Origin: Mucilaginibacter sp. PPCGB 2223
GTDB taxonomy: Bacteria > Bacteroidota > Bacteroidia > Sphingobacteriales > Sphingobacteriaceae
Length of the DNA stretch: 64,000 bases
Direction of reading: 5' to 3'
NCBI RefSeq assembly: GCF_001705515.1
Contig: NZ_MDJS01000001.1
Span: 2,356,001 to 2,420,000 of the forward strand
Of this stretch, positions 18,148 through 27,939 are shown piece by piece. The notes beneath the pieces are model-generated. The model searched no databases. It was not told the origin of the DNA and saw only the letters and a list, made by a program, of their open reading frames with translations. The position numbers and the translations under genes were made by a program. The stretch's first letter is position 1. Every line of letters starts with the position of its first letter.

Positions 18148-18246
18148 CCCTCCCATTGGGAGGGGTGCGGCAGCTTGTGTATTGGCAGGGAGGGGCATTT
18201 TGATAGCGCTTGCATGAATCCCTTCCTACACCTTCCCCAGGGAAGG
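18148..18246. repeat. Short palindromic repeats between radical SAM and acyltransferase genes
   Basis: Two GC-rich palindromes lie in this gap: CCCTCCCA/TGGGAGGG (18148-18164, one-base centre) and CCTTCCC/GGGAAGG (18231-18246, two-base centre), with a partial third (GGCAGGGAGGGG) between them. They resemble the REP-like elements found elsewhere in this window but are not the same sequence. They may act as an mRNA end for the upstream radical SAM gene. Confidence 0.5.
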
Positions 18247-18269
18247 AATCGCACAAGCCATCGCTCCTT

Positions 18270-19223
18270 TTACAACAACGCCGAACCTTGCACTACGCCA
18301 CGCTGGCGGATAGTCTCATCGATAAAATGCTGGATCTCCGATTTTTTGAGCTGCCAGTTTGGGGCGATCAATAGCTCACGGTCAGACAGGCCAAATAAAC
18401 GCTGGATAACGATATCCGGGCGCACGCGGGGAAGCAGTTCACATAAAAAGTCGGCATACTCGGGCAGGCTGAACAGTTTGAACGGTTCGCGCTTATACTT
18501 TACGCCCATAATGGAACCTTCGACAATATGCAGGTGATGAAACTTAACAAATTTGATCTGCTCAAAGCGGTTGATCTCGTCGGCGTAAGCCAGCATCATT
18601 TCCTTGCTCTCCCAGGGGAAGCCGAAGATGGTATGCACGCAAACGTCCAGCTTTGAGTTTTTAAGGAGCTCTAAAGCGCTGATCAGTTCGCCATGGGTAC
18701 AGCCGCGGTTGATCTGGCCCAGGGTTTCGTCGTAGATTGACTCCATGCCCATCTCCAAGTCGACATCAAAACGGTCGGTATAACTTTCGAGCAGCGCTAT
18801 CTTTTCGGCATCGATACAATCGGGGCGTGTACCAACCGACAGGCCGACGATATTTTCGGGGTCGATGCTCAGCGCCTCGTCGTACAGCATCTTAAGGTAA
18901 TGCACCGGCGCATAAGTATTGGTATTGGGCTGAAAGTAAATGATAAACTTATCGGCCTTGTTACCTGTGCGGGCGCGCTCCATACCTTTGATCACCTGCT
19001 CGCGCAGGTTAGGCGTTTCGCGCGATACGGATGGCGTGAACGAATCGACATTGCAATAGGTGCAACCACCGAAACCCTTTGAGCCATCGCGGTTGGGGCA
19101 GGTAAAGCCGCCATCCACAATTACTTTAAACACGCGCTGGCCATTGTATTTTTTGCGCAGCCAGGCGCCATAGTTATTGTAGTTCTTAAATCCCTCGGCT
19201 ACAGCCGTTACCTCGTTTTGCAT
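18270..19223 (-). CDS. TIGR01212-type radical SAM protein (YhcC family)
   Basis: A 317-residue protein with the cluster motif CPNRDGSKGFGGCTYC near residue 41, which supplies the three cysteines for the 4Fe-4S cluster and SAM binding in the TIGR01212/YhcC family. Other family segments are visible: YFQPNTNTYAP (about residue 96), VGTRPDCI (132) and DLEMGMESIYDETL (155). The reaction of this family is not firmly established. It is a single gene, with the acyltransferase operon starting 201 bp downstream on the same strand. Confidence 0.85.
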   Translation of the reverse strand: MQNEVTAVAEGFKNYNNYGAWLRKKYNGQRVFKVIVDGGFTCPNRDGSKGFGGCTYCNVDSFTPSVSRETPNLREQVIKGMERARTGNKADKFIIYFQPNTNTYAPVHYLKMLYDEALSIDPENIVGLSVGTRPDCIDAEKIALLESYTDRFDVDLEMGMESIYDETLGQINRGCTHGELISALELLKNSKLDVCVHTIFGFPWESKEMMLAYADEINRFEQIKFVKFHHLHIVEGSIMGVKYKREPFKLFSLPEYADFLCELLPRVRPDIVIQRLFGLSDRELLIAPNWQLKKSEIQHFIDETIRQRGVVQGSALL

Positions 19224-19265
19224 TGGCGCAAAGATACGGAATGATTTGTGGATTTTGGCTTTTGA

Positions 19266-19643
19266 CTATTGTATCAAGTCATATTCCACAACTAAAGCAG
19301 AAGCCGGTAATCTTAAAAGTTTACTGAATTTACGTATCATAGTTAATGACAAGGGTTGCTTATAATTCAAAACTTTACTAACTGTACCCTTATCACCGTA
19401 AACGGCTGCAAGATCTGCAGCTTTATAACCAAAATCTTCCATACGGATCTTGATCATTTCTACCGGGTCAACCTCAGGTAAATCCCAAAGTTTATTTTCA
19501 TACTCAGCTATAAGATGCACCAGCAGGAGCTTTTCTTTATGCTCTTCTCCTGCTGTTGCATACTTTATAACCTCATATCTTGCAAGTGCATCATCATACT
19601 CTTGTTCGGTTTCAATTAAAAACCATTGTGGGTTTTCTTTCAT
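19266..19643 (-). CDS. higA: HigA-type antitoxin
   Basis: A 125-residue protein with an N-terminal extension (residues 1-60) and a C-terminal Xre-like helix-turn-helix: MEDFGYKAADLAAVYGDKGT followed by VSKVLNYKQPLSLTMIRKFS. This is the HigA antitoxin layout: the HTH represses the operon and the extension binds the toxin. It follows the toxin gene by 23 bp, and the toxin-first order is the usual one for hig loci. Confidence 0.8.
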   Translation of the reverse strand: MKENPQWFLIETEQEYDDALARYEVIKYATAGEEHKEKLLLVHLIAEYENKLWDLPEVDPVEMIKIRMEDFGYKAADLAAVYGDKGTVSKVLNYKQPLSLTMIRKFSKLLRLPASALVVEYDLIQ

Positions 19644-19666
19644 AACTGTTTAATTTTTTTTCCCAA

Positions 19667-19960
19667 TCAAACAGAACTTGCATCAATTCTATCGTATTCA
19701 GCATGGGTACCTATAAACCGAATATCAACGATTGCGTCTTCATAATCTACCTCTATTATAAGGCGATATTTATTACCAACGATTTTGAAACGAGCCCTTT
19801 TACTCGGGATAAGTTTTGCTTTTGGAAAATCGGCTAAAATATCTGTGCCCTGTTTCCAATTTGCTTCCTGTACAACTTTTCTCCAGGTTGTAATACTATT
19901 AATCGCGTCGGCGTGCTTCTTCGCAAAATCCTGCAATTTCTTTTGGTGAATGATTTCCAT
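19667..19960 (-). CDS. higB: HigB-type toxin (RelE-like mRNA endonuclease)
   Basis: A 97-residue basic protein with the HigB fold: N-terminal helices (LQDFAKKHADAINSITTWRK), then strands KLIPSKRARFKIVGNKYRLI and VDIRFIGTHAEYDRID. HigB toxins cut mRNA on the ribosome; the conserved C-terminal F-x-G-T-H-x-x-Y-D segment is intact, so the toxin looks functional. It lies upstream of higA in one operon, with its own promoter at 20081-20111. Confidence 0.85.
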   Translation of the reverse strand: MEIIHQKKLQDFAKKHADAINSITTWRKVVQEANWKQGTDILADFPKAKLIPSKRARFKIVGNKYRLIIEVDYEDAIVDIRFIGTHAEYDRIDASSV

Positions 19961-20328
19961 CCTTTTTAATGTTTTTGTTTAACATTTTCAACCTCCTTTT
20001 TGCGTTTGTTTTTACTTTCTTAATTCTCTCTGTATTTCACTTCGCTATAATAATGTCCCTTTTCTATCCGAGGGTTGAAACAAAGGTAAATAAAAGTTGG
20101 CAAATTAACAACTTTTACTAATTTAACTATAGTGTAATTTTTTATAAACACCGTTTACAAAAGGCAACATGCCAAAAATGTTAGTTCTAATTATTAAATT
20201 CGCAATAAACAGATTATCAACATCATAAAAATTGAAGATTCTTTAATTTATGTAACAGATCACGACTGGCACAATTTTCACTATGGTTAAAGTAATTAAC
20301 AGATTATTTAATATTAAATTAAAAAGTC
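19961..20328. other. Intergenic region between higBA and the KGG protein gene
   Basis: This 368-bp AT-rich stretch holds the higBA promoter/operator (20081-20116) and a leader of about 110 nt for the toxin mRNA with GGAGG about 30 bases before the higB start. The right half (20117-20328) presumably carries the promoter of the KGG gene, but I see no convincing -33/-7 pair on the plus strand. No gene is supported here. Confidence 0.6.
20081..20116 (-). promoter_or_regulatory. higBA promoter with overlapping inverted-repeat operator
   Basis: On the minus strand TACCTTTG (20081-20088) matches TAnnTTTG exactly and TTG (20109-20111) lies 20 bp upstream. An inverted repeat with 8-base arms, AAAAGTTG (20092-20099) and CAACTTTT (20109-20116), separated by 9 bp, covers the -33 box and spacer. 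That is where a HigA repressor site would be expected. The operator role is inferred; the repeat and promoter are seen directly. Confidence 0.65.
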
Positions 20329-20481
20329 ATGGCAACTACAAAAAATTCGACCGGAAACTCGAGCAACAGTTCAAAAGGGAATTTTGCTAATATGGACGAT
20401 AAAAAACTGAAAGAAACCGCCTCAAAAGGCGGCAAGGCATCGCGCAGCAACAACAGCAGCAGCGATAAGAGCCACAGATAA
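20329..20481 (+). CDS. KGG-motif small stress protein, 50 residues
   Basis: ATG 20329 opens a 50-residue frame: a Ser/Asn/Thr-rich N-terminus, then MDDKKLKETASKGGKASR, which is a single copy of the KGG stress-induced repeat (usual form: R-E-I-A-S-K-G-G-K-A-S), then SNNSSSDKSHR. Such small hydrophilic, disordered proteins are widespread in stress responses. The overlapping minus-strand frame at 20319-20531 has no family features and was rejected. Confidence 0.75.
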   Translation: MATTKNSTGNSSNSSKGNFANMDDKKLKETASKGGKASRSNNSSSDKSHR

Positions 20482-20660
20482 TTTAATTGACGGTTTACAG
20501 CAGTGATTGCTGGATTTTTGAATAGAATCAAGAATTAAGAGTCAAGATTCAAGATACTGTCCTGATCTTACCTCTTAGTTCTTGATTTTTTTATACCCCG
20601 AATTTTCGTGTCATAATTGTTGCTTCCTGCCTCTTGCTTCTCGCTTCAAAGTATTTTGGT

Positions 20661-20668
20661 TAATTTTG
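20661..20668 (+). promoter_or_regulatory. Likely -7 box of icmF
   Basis: TAATTTTG matches the Bacteroidota -7 consensus TAnnTTTG exactly and lies 22 bp before the icmF ATG. No TTG stands at exactly 19-21 bp upstream; the nearest, in CTCTTGC at 20634-20636, is 24 bp away, so the pair is imperfect. Confidence 0.4.
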
Positions 20669-20690
20669 CATTACCAACCAATTACACCGC

Positions 20691-23600
20691 ATGGATACTG
20701 CTACAGTATATATACCGCAAAATAAAATTCGCTTTGTTACGGCTACTTCTTTATTCGACGGGCACGATGCAACCATCAATATTATGCGCCGCATTTTGCA
20801 GTCGAGCGGCGCCGAGGTGATCCATCTGGGGCATAACCGTTCGGTCGACGAGGTGGTGAACTGCGCCATACAGGAAGACGTGCAGGGCATTGCCTTAACC
20901 TCGTACCAGGGCGGGCACCTGGAGTATTTTAAGTATATGTACGATCTGCTCAGGGAGCGCGGCGCAGGGCATATCAAAATATTCGGCGGCGGCGGCGGTG
21001 TTATCCTGCCGGATGAGATCAAGGAGCTGATGGATTACGGCATCGCCCGTATCTACTCGCCCGATGACGGCCGTAAAATGGGCCTGCAAGGCATGATCAA
21101 CGATATGCTGCAGCAGTGCGACCGTGCTACTGTGGTAAAGTTAAACGGTGAGTTAAGGCATCTCCCTGAAAAAGATCCAAAAGCAATAGCCCACCTGATC
21201 ACTTATGCCGAGAATGGTCTTCAGCCGGCATTGCAGGTCTCCCCTCCGGGGGGAGATTCAGAACGGGCTGCTATTCCTGTTCTGGGTATTACCGGTACCG
21301 GCGGCGCGGGCAAATCGTCGCTGGTAGATGAACTGGTGCGCCGTTACCTGATGGAGACGGACAAAACGCTGGCTATCATCTCGGTCGACCCATCTAAACG
21401 TAAAACGGGCGGCGCTTTGCTGGGCGATCGTATCCGCATGAACTCGATCAACAGCCCGCGGGTGTATATGCGATCGCTGGCAACGCGCCAGGCTAACCTG
21501 GCGCTATCCAAATACGTGCAGGAATCTATAGATATCTGCAAGGCCGCCGGTTACGACCTGATCATTGTCGAAACTTCGGGCATTGGCCAATCGGATACCA
21601 TGATCACTGATTACTGCGACCTTTCACTTTATGTGATGACACCAGAGTTCGGCGCGGCCACACAACTGGAAAAGATCGATATGCTCGATTTTGCCGATAT
21701 CGTGGTGCTCAACAAATTCGATAAACGCGGCGCCCTGGATGCTTTGCGCGATGTAAAAAAACAATACCGCCGCAACCACCAGTTGTTTGATGCTAAAGAT
21801 GCGGACCTGCCCGTATTCGGCACCATGGCTTCGCAGTTTAACGACCCGGGCATGAACGCGCTGTTTGTGGCGCTCATCAAAACCATCAAAGCCAAAACCG
21901 GCGTCGACTTTAACACCCGTCACCTGGTAACCGAAGAGGCTGAAAAATCTTACATTATCCCCCCCGACCGTACCCGTTATCTCGCAGAAATTGCCGAAGC
22001 CAGCCAGGCTTATAACGAGTGGGTGAACCAGCAATGCAAAATTGCGCAGCAAATGTTCCAGGTCAAGGGAGTGATGGAACTAACAGCCCCTCCCAAACCC
22101 TCCCCGGAAGGGAGGGCTTCAAAAAAAGTCTCCCCTACCGGGGGAGATTTAGAGGGGGCTTTGAACGATATCTATCAGCATCTGGAAGAGAGTCTCGATG
22201 GCGAATGCCGTCGTTTACTACGCGAATGGCCCGAAACTGTAGAGAAATACAAGGCAGAGCATTTTATATTTAAGGTGCGCGATAAAGAGATCAAACAGGA
22301 ACTGTACTATACTTCGCTGTCGCAATTAAAAGTACCAAAGATAAGCCTGCCGAAATACGAGGCCTGGGGTGATGTTTTGCGCTGGCTGCTCACCGAAAAT
22401 GTGCCCGGTGAGTTCCCGTATGCGGCAGGCGTGTTCCCGCTGAAGCGCGAGGGTGAAGACCCTACCCGCATGTTTGCCGGCGAGGGCGGCCCCGAACGTA
22501 CCAACAAGCGTTTCCATTACGTATCGTTAGGCCAGCCTGCACACAGGCTTTCAACAGCGTTCGATTCGGTTACCCTTTACGGGGAAGACCCGCACGTTCG
22601 CCCGGATATTTATGGTAAGATCGGTAACTCGGGCGTAAGCATTGCCACCCTCGATGACGCCAAAAAGCTGTATTCGGGTTTTGATCTTTGTCATGCCGCT
22701 ACTTCGGTATCCATGACCATTAACGGACCAGCGCCGATGCTGCTTGGCTTTTTTATGAATACGGCCGTCGATCAGCAATGCGAGAAATATATCCGCGAAA
22801 ACAAGCTGGAACATTTGGTTGAAGCTAAATTCAAAGAACTTTACGACGACAGGAAACTCGCCCGGCCAACATATCACTCCAACGGTTTACCCGAAGGCAA
22901 CAACGGCTTAGGCTTATTACTTTTAGGCCTTACCGGCGATCAGGTTCTGCCTGCTGATGTTTACCAAAAGATTCGCGCCTATGCCATCTCAACCGTTCGC
23001 GGCACAGTTCAGGCCGATATATTAAAAGAAGACCAGGCGCAAAATACCTGCATCTTCTCCACCGAGTTTGCTTTGCGCATGATGGGCGATATCCAGCAAT
23101 ATTTCATCAGCGAAAAGGTGCGTAATTTTTATTCGGTATCCATCTCCGGCTATCACATTGCTGAAGCGGGTGCAAACCCGATCACCCAGCTGGCTTTCAC
23201 GCTTTCAAATGGTTTCACTTACGTGGAATATTACCTGAGCCGCGGCATGCATATCGACGATTTTGCCCCTAACCTGTCGTTCTTCTTCAGCAACGGTATC
23301 GACCCGGAATATTCAGTCATCGGCCGTGTTGCGCGCCGTATCTGGGCCAAGGCCATCAAAAACAAATACAAGGGTAACGATCGTTCGCAAAAGCTCAAAT
23401 ACCATATCCAAACCAGCGGCCGCTCACTGCACGCACAGGAGATCGACTTTAACGATATCCGCACCACGTTACAGGCGCTTTACGCGATATACGATAACTG
23501 TAACTCGCTGCATACCAATGCTTACGACGAAGCCATCACCACGCCTACCGAAGAATCGGTACGCCGGGCCATGGCGATACAGCTCATCATCAACCGCGAA

Positions 23601-24098
23601 TTGGGCCTTGCTAAAAACGAAAACCCGATACAGGGCTCCTTTATCATCGAAGAGCTGACCGACCTTGTCGAGCAGGCCGTGCTCACCGAGTTTAAACGCA
23701 TTAACGACCGGGGCGGTGTGCTCGGCGCTATGGAAACCATGTATCAGCGCGGCAAGATCCAGGAAGAATCGCTGTACTACGAAACCCTGAAACATACCGG
23801 CGAATACCCGATCGTTGGCGTAAATACTTTCCTTAATAAAAACGGTTCGCCGACCATTATACCTGCGGAAGTGATCCGGGCAACCGAAGATGAGAAGCAA
23901 TACCAGATCAGCGCACTACAAGCATTTCAACAACGTAACGAAGGCCACTCGGCCAAGCTGCTTAAACAATTACAACACGCAGCCGTAGCCGGCGAGAACA
24001 TTTTTGAGCAACTGATGGAAGTTTGCAAGTATTGTTCGCTGGGGCAGATATCACACGCGCTTTACGAGGTTGGCGGGCAGTACAGGCGGAATATGTAG
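20691..24098 (+). CDS. icmF: Fused isobutyryl-CoA mutase IcmF (B12 domain, G-protein chaperone, mutase)
   Basis: A 1135-residue fusion. Residues 10-145 form the B12-binding domain, with the cobalt-ligand His in FDGHDATIN (His25). Residues about 195-420 form the MeaI/ArgK-type GTPase with P-loop [12 protein letters not shown] (199-210) and [10 protein letters not shown]. From about 500 on lies the mutase barrel ([36 protein letters not shown]). IcmF interconverts isobutyryl- and n-butyryl-CoA, with built-in reactivation by the GTPase. The protein carries two foreign-looking stretches, residues about 182-193 and 465-490, encoded by palindromic repeat DNA and located exactly at the two interdomain linkers. 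Reading frame is intact, so the enzyme is probably functional. Confidence 0.9.
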   Translation: MDTATVYIPQNKIRFVTATSLFDGHDATINIMRRILQSSGAEVIHLGHNRSVDEVVNCAIQEDVQGIALTSYQGGHLEYFKYMYDLLRERGAGHIKIFGGGGGVILPDEIKELMDYGIARIYSPDDGRKMGLQGMINDMLQQCDRATVVKLNGELRHLPEKDPKAIAHLITYAENGLQPALQVSPPGGDSERAAIPVLGITGTGGAGKSSLVDELVRRYLMETDKTLAIISVDPSKRKTGGALLGDRIRMNSINSPRVYMRSLATRQANLALSKYVQESIDICKAAGYDLIIVETSGIGQSDTMITDYCDLSLYVMTPEFGAATQLEKIDMLDFADIVVLNKFDKRGALDALRDVKKQYRRNHQLFDAKDADLPVFGTMASQFNDPGMNALFVALIKTIKAKTGVDFNTRHLVTEEAEKSYIIPPDRTRYLAEIAEASQAYNEWVNQQCKIAQQMFQVKGVMELTAPPKPSPEGRASKKVSPTGGDLEGALNDIYQHLEESLDGECRRLLREWPETVEKYKAEHFIFKVRDKEIKQELYYTSLSQLKVPKISLPKYEAWGDVLRWLLTENVPGEFPYAAGVFPLKREGEDPTRMFAGEGGPERTNKRFHYVSLGQPAHRLSTAFDSVTLYGEDPHVRPDIYGKIGNSGVSIATLDDAKKLYSGFDLCHAATSVSMTINGPAPMLLGFFMNTAVDQQCEKYIRENKLEHLVEAKFKELYDDRKLARPTYHSNGLPEGNNGLGLLLLGLTGDQVLPADVYQKIRAYAISTVRGTVQADILKEDQAQNTCIFSTEFALRMMGDIQQYFISEKVRNFYSVSISGYHIAEAGANPITQLAFTLSNGFTYVEYYLSRGMHIDDFAPNLSFFFSNGIDPEYSVIGRVARRIWAKAIKNKYKGNDRSQKLKYHIQTSGRSLHAQEIDFNDIRTTLQALYAIYDNCNSLHTNAYDEAITTPTEESVRRAMAIQLIINRELGLAKNENPIQGSFIIEELTDLVEQAVLTEFKRINDRGGVLGAMETMYQRGKIQEESLYYETLKHTGEYPIVGVNTFLNKNGSPTIIPAEVIRATEDEKQYQISALQAFQQRNEGHSAKLLKQLQHAAVAGENIFEQLMEVCKYCSLGQISHALYEVGGQYRRNM
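21237..21269 (+). repeat. Half copy of palindromic element inside icmF (linker 1)
   Basis: These 33 bases (GTCTCCCCT...GGGGGAGATT...GGGCT) match the right half of the element at 22085-22161 at 28 of 33 positions. They are read in frame as about [11 protein letters not shown], between the B12 domain and the GTPase of IcmF. The inner part CTCCCC/GGGGAG is self-complementary. Confidence 0.7.
22085..22161 (+). repeat. Full palindromic element inside icmF (linker 2)
   Basis: A 77-base element made of two hairpins: CCCTCCCCGGAAGGGAGGG, then CTCCCC/GGGGAG, bounded by AGCCCC and GGGGGCT. It is read in frame as about [14 protein letters not shown] followed by [11 protein letters not shown], between the GTPase and mutase domains. 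The same element, inverted, lies at 57641-57733. Confidence 0.75.
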
Positions 24099-24151
24099 TT
24101 TTAGTACAAAGTAGTTAGTACATAGTATTTAGACTTCGAATAGCAAGAGTC

Positions 24152-24200
24152 TTGATACTTGATACTTGATACTAACTACTTGATACTAACTACTTGATAC
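24152..24200. repeat. Tandem TTGATAC / TAACTACTTGATAC repeats after icmF
   Basis: Three TTGATAC units (24152-24172) run into two copies of TAACTACTTGATAC (24173-24200). Related words (AAGTAGTTAGTACATAG, 24110-24126) precede them, and a looser version (AAGAGTCAAGATTCAAGATA) lies at 20536-20555 before icmF. The array fills the gap between icmF and the convergent receptor gene. Confidence 0.7.
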
Positions 24201-24211
24201 TCTTATAACCA

Positions 24212-26629
24212 TCAATGTCCGCCACTGCTTACGTCATCATTATTAATACCGCGCTGGTTCTTTTTCAACTGGCTGTCGAGTTTGCCGAATTTGTATTGAA
24301 AGCTGATGGCTATCGCCCTCGATAGGATATTGTTGTAATTGCTTTGTACAAAATTTGGCCCGCTGCTAAAAAAGTCAAGCCTTTTGTATTTTTCGAAAGG
24401 GTTGTTCACGTATATCGATATCGTGGCTTTCTTTTTCAGGATATCCTTGGTAGCGCTTACCGAATAGCCGAACCAATCGTTATCCACGCCCTGCAGCAAC
24501 ACGTAACGGCTATCGTAACCAATGTTCATCCCCATATTAAAAGTATCGCCAAATTTATAGCTGGTATAGGTAAATACATGCCCCTGGTTACCACGGTTAT
24601 CGTAAAACTGACCGTTGTAAACGCCCGACAGCCACACGTGCACCAGTTCGGCGTTGATGTTGATATTGAGTTTTTTGGTGATCGGGTAATTGCCGTTCAG
24701 ATCGAAACCCAGGCGCTTGTTGGTGCCCACATTCTGATAAGTTGAAGTGGTTACCGAATCGGCCGGGTTAAAATTGGTAACGTTTTGTATGGTATTGTTG
24801 GCAAAGGCATAGTTGGTAGCTATGGTGATATTGCCATGTGCAAAGTTGCTGTAACTTAATTCGATCGAGTGGTTATTAACCGGCTGCAGGTCGGGGTTGC
24901 CCACGTTCACGTACTTGGGGTTCGATTTATCGATATAGGGGTTCAGTTGCCAGATACCCGGGCGGTTGATACGCTGGGTAAAACCAAGAGTAAGGCTGCT
25001 GGTTTTGGTTAGCGTGCGCTGCATGGATACCGAAGGCACGAGGTTATTATAGCTGCGATCGAGCGTCGTTCCGGCCGACGATACAAAGTTGGCATCGATT
25101 ACGGTATGCTCAATGCGCAGGCCGCCTTTAAATACCCAGTTGGTGAGCTTGGCCTGGTACGAGTTGTATACGCCGTACACATCCTGGCGGTAATCGAGGT
25201 TATTGGTCTGCTTCGGGTCGATCACGTACTCACTGTTGGCCGTGCTTTGCTGCAGGTTTTCAAAATCGCTGTAGCTGTTACGTAAAATGGCCTTGGCGCC
25301 TGCCTCAATACTCCAAACCTTAAAAGGCTGCACATAATCAAGCTGGAAGGTTTGATCTTTCGATCCCGATTTATCATGCTGCTTAAAATTATTCAGGCTT
25401 ATGCCGGGGCTAAAAACCTGCGAGTATATGGCGTCGTTGTCCTGGCTGTTTGATGACGGGCTGTATTTGTACGAAAGCGTGAGCAACTGATCTTTATTAT
25501 GCTTAAAGCCTAACTGGTAGTTCAGGCCAAAATCGTACCCGCTGTATACCGAAGCGTTATTACTGCCCAGGTGATACGACTGTATGAGCGCGTTGCTGCC
25601 GTTATACTCGGTCGAGAACAGGTCGTTACTGTTATTATTGGTACCATTGTAATGGCTGAAAGATGCCGTTAAAAGGTTAAGCGTATCTATTTCATAGCTC
25701 AGTTCGCCGCTGCCGTACACGTTATCGCCATCGCGGGTATTGGTCAGCGCCTGCGTTTGGTTGAGGGTTGGCACCAGTACATCATTGGTATTACCCTGTG
25801 TTGTAGCGTTTTTGTTCTGCCGGTTATAGCCAACATATCCGCCGAAACCGATCTTACCTTCTTTTACGGTAAAATTAAGATTGGTACCGGGCCCCCAAAC
25901 GTTATTGTAACGTACGCTTATGTTACCGTTATAACCGTTATCGGCATTCTTTTTAGTGATGATGTTGATGATACCCGCCAGGCCCTCGGCATCGTACTTT
26001 GCAGGAGGCGTGGTGATCACTTCTATCTTTTGGATGTTGCTTGCCGGCATGGCCTTAAATACATCCGAAGGGTTTTTGGCGATGAGCGACGATTCCTTAC
26101 CATTGATCAATATCTTATAGTCGCCGCTGCCCTTCAGTTTGATGTTATCCGAAGCGTCGACCGATATCATCGGTACCTTGCGCAGCATATCCAAAACGGT
26201 CATCGCTTTATTCTCGGGGTCGGCCTGTACATCGTAGCCAATGCGGTCAACCTCCTGTTTGATGATCGGCTTGGCTTCATTGATGGATACTTCGTTCAAT
26301 TGCTTGCCGGCCATCGAAAGCAAGATCTTCCCCAGATCTGTTTTATCGCCGACGGTAACGGTTTTATTTTTATAGCCAATAAAGGCTAAGATGATTTTAT
26401 AAGTTTTATCGCCTGTGCCTTTTATTTCAAAGCTGCCGTTATCGTTAGTTAAAGTACTTTTTAATTGTGCGTTGGTAGCTGCGTCGACCAAAGTAACTGT
26501 TACAAAGCCAAGCGGCTGGTTTTTCACCGAATCAATAACAGTGCCGGTTACGTTTTTGGTTTGGGGCGATTGTGCCATGACATGCAGGCCGGCAATAACG
26601 GCCAGCATGAGTAGTAAGGTTTTTTTCAT
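24212..26629 (-). CDS. Outer-membrane TonB-receptor-like protein with carboxypeptidase-regulatory domain
   Basis: Signal peptide MKKTLLLMLAVIAGLHVMAQ, then a CarboxypepD-regulatory-like beta domain (VTGTVIDSVKNQPLGFVTVT), a TonB plug (MLRKVPMISVDASDNIKLKG, ITTPPAKYDAEGLAGIINII) and a large barrel of the outer-membrane beta-barrel 3 family. It lacks the SusC signature and has no SusD next to it, so its ligand, perhaps a peptide, metal chelate or glycan, is unknown. The frame is open upstream to a TTG at 26668, but ATG 26629 places the signal peptide at the very start. The mature product is about 785 residues. Confidence 0.85.
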   Translation of the reverse strand: MKKTLLLMLAVIAGLHVMAQSPQTKNVTGTVIDSVKNQPLGFVTVTLVDAATNAQLKSTLTNDNGSFEIKGTGDKTYKIILAFIGYKNKTVTVGDKTDLGKILLSMAGKQLNEVSINEAKPIIKQEVDRIGYDVQADPENKAMTVLDMLRKVPMISVDASDNIKLKGSGDYKILINGKESSLIAKNPSDVFKAMPASNIQKIEVITTPPAKYDAEGLAGIINIITKKNADNGYNGNISVRYNNVWGPGTNLNFTVKEGKIGFGGYVGYNRQNKNATTQGNTNDVLVPTLNQTQALTNTRDGDNVYGSGELSYEIDTLNLLTASFSHYNGTNNNSNDLFSTEYNGSNALIQSYHLGSNNASVYSGYDFGLNYQLGFKHNKDQLLTLSYKYSPSSNSQDNDAIYSQVFSPGISLNNFKQHDKSGSKDQTFQLDYVQPFKVWSIEAGAKAILRNSYSDFENLQQSTANSEYVIDPKQTNNLDYRQDVYGVYNSYQAKLTNWVFKGGLRIEHTVIDANFVSSAGTTLDRSYNNLVPSVSMQRTLTKTSSLTLGFTQRINRPGIWQLNPYIDKSNPKYVNVGNPDLQPVNNHSIELSYSNFAHGNITIATNYAFANNTIQNVTNFNPADSVTTSTYQNVGTNKRLGFDLNGNYPITKKLNININAELVHVWLSGVYNGQFYDNRGNQGHVFTYTSYKFGDTFNMGMNIGYDSRYVLLQGVDNDWFGYSVSATKDILKKKATISIYVNNPFEKYKRLDFFSSGPNFVQSNYNNILSRAIAISFQYKFGKLDSQLKKNQRGINNDDVSSGGH

Positions 26630-26918
26630 AAAATAAGCAGGTTCAATGCTTAGTGTGGTTATGCCCAATAATAGGTTATTATCGTAATTTATTGAGCGTG
26701 TTTAACATTATTTAACTGTTGAAATAGTTTAAGCTCCCTTTGGGATGAGAATACCTTTAAGACGTTCGAAAAAATCAAACGTTACAACATTTATTATCTT
26801 TTTTAAGATCATAGTGCAAAATCGTCCATGTGTTGGCTACCATCATCCATTTTACCGGATTTTATAGCACTGCACCTTTGTAACGTCAATAACGACGAGC
26901 AATTTTCAATTAAAAAAG

Positions 26919-27449
26919 ATGACAACATTCACAGTTCCCACCCGCAACGAAGTAGCACCAACCAACCAGGCAATTTTTGATAACCTGCAAAAAGCCTTAG
27001 GCTTTGTTCCCAATCTTTATGCAACAATCGCCTATTCGGATAACGCCCTGGCTAAATACCTGGCCTACCAAAATGCCAAAACAAGTTTATCCAACAGAGA
27101 AAAAGAAGCCGTAAACCTCATTGTGAGCCAGGTAAACGGCTGCATTTACTGCCAAAGCGCACATACAGTTTTAGGTAAGATGAACGGCTTTACCGACGAG
27201 CAGGTGATCGACATCCGCAAAGGCAAAAGCAGCGATGCCCGGTTAAATGCACTGTTGCAACTGGCGGCCGATATCACCAAAAACCGCGGCAGGGCAAGCG
27301 CCGAAAATGTCGATGCGTTTTTTACGATAGGGTATACCAAAGAAAACCTTGTCGACCTGGTCTTGCAAATCAGCGATAAGATAGCTATGAACTACCTGCA
27401 CAACCTTACCCAAATACCTGTCGATTTCCCGGTAGCACCGGCCATATAA
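26919..27449 (+). CDS. Carboxymuconolactone decarboxylase / AhpD-like protein
   Basis: A 176-residue cytosolic all-helical protein with the redox motif NGCIYCQSAHTVLGKMNG (Cys75, Cys78, His82) of AhpD-like peroxidase partners. The first residues AP-x-NQAIFDNLQKALGFVPNLY are typical of the uncharacterised peroxidase-related subgroup. It heads a small run with a DUF1348 protein and an AraC regulator, and probably handles peroxide or an organic radical stress signal. Confidence 0.8.
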   Translation: MTTFTVPTRNEVAPTNQAIFDNLQKALGFVPNLYATIAYSDNALAKYLAYQNAKTSLSNREKEAVNLIVSQVNGCIYCQSAHTVLGKMNGFTDEQVIDIRKGKSSDARLNALLQLAADITKNRGRASAENVDAFFTIGYTKENLVDLVLQISDKIAMNYLHNLTQIPVDFPVAPAI

Positions 27450-27516
27450 TTTAAAAGCCATAATAAGCCAGCCTTTTTACCGGGTTAGCTTATTTTCATA
27501 ATTTAGATCATCAAAA

Positions 27517-27939
27517 ATGAATACCGAAGAACAACGACACCCGCTCCCGCCTTTTACGCTCGAAACCGCCTTGCAAAAAGTGCAATTGGCCGAAGACGCC
27601 TGGAACAGTAAAGACCCCGCCCGGGTTTCAAAAGCTTATACCGTTGATAGCCAATGGCGTAACCGCACACAATTTATTAATGGGCGCAACGAGATCATCG
27701 CTTTTTTAACCGAAAAGTGGCAGAAAGAGCGACATTATAAACTCAAAAAAGAGCTATGGGGCTTTCGCGAAAACCGCATGGCAGTATTGTTTAAATACGA
27801 ATACCAGGACGAAAACGGGCAATGGTGGCGGGCCTATGGCAACGAAAATTGGGAATTTGATACCAACGGTTTAATGACCAAACGCTTTGCCAGCATTAAC
27901 GACCTGGCCATTGAAGAACACGAGCGCGAGTTAAAATGA
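27517..27939 (+). CDS. DUF1348 / NTF2-like protein
   Basis: A 140-residue protein that matches the DUF1348 family of NTF2-like cone folds: [56 protein letters not shown] and a C-terminal [14 protein letters not shown]. Function is not established. It overlaps the AraC gene by 4 bp (ATGA), so the two are translationally coupled, and starts 67 bp after the AhpD-like gene. Confidence 0.8.
   Translation: MNTEEQRHPLPPFTLETALQKVQLAEDAWNSKDPARVSKAYTVDSQWRNRTQFINGRNEIIAFLTEKWQKERHYKLKKELWGFRENRMAVLFKYEYQDENGQWWRAYGNENWEFDTNGLMTKRFASINDLAIEEHERELK

Noticed and set aside
24152..24200. Possible CRISPR-like array after icmF
   Set aside because: Units are 7 and 14 bp, directly joined, with no unique spacers and no cas genes near.
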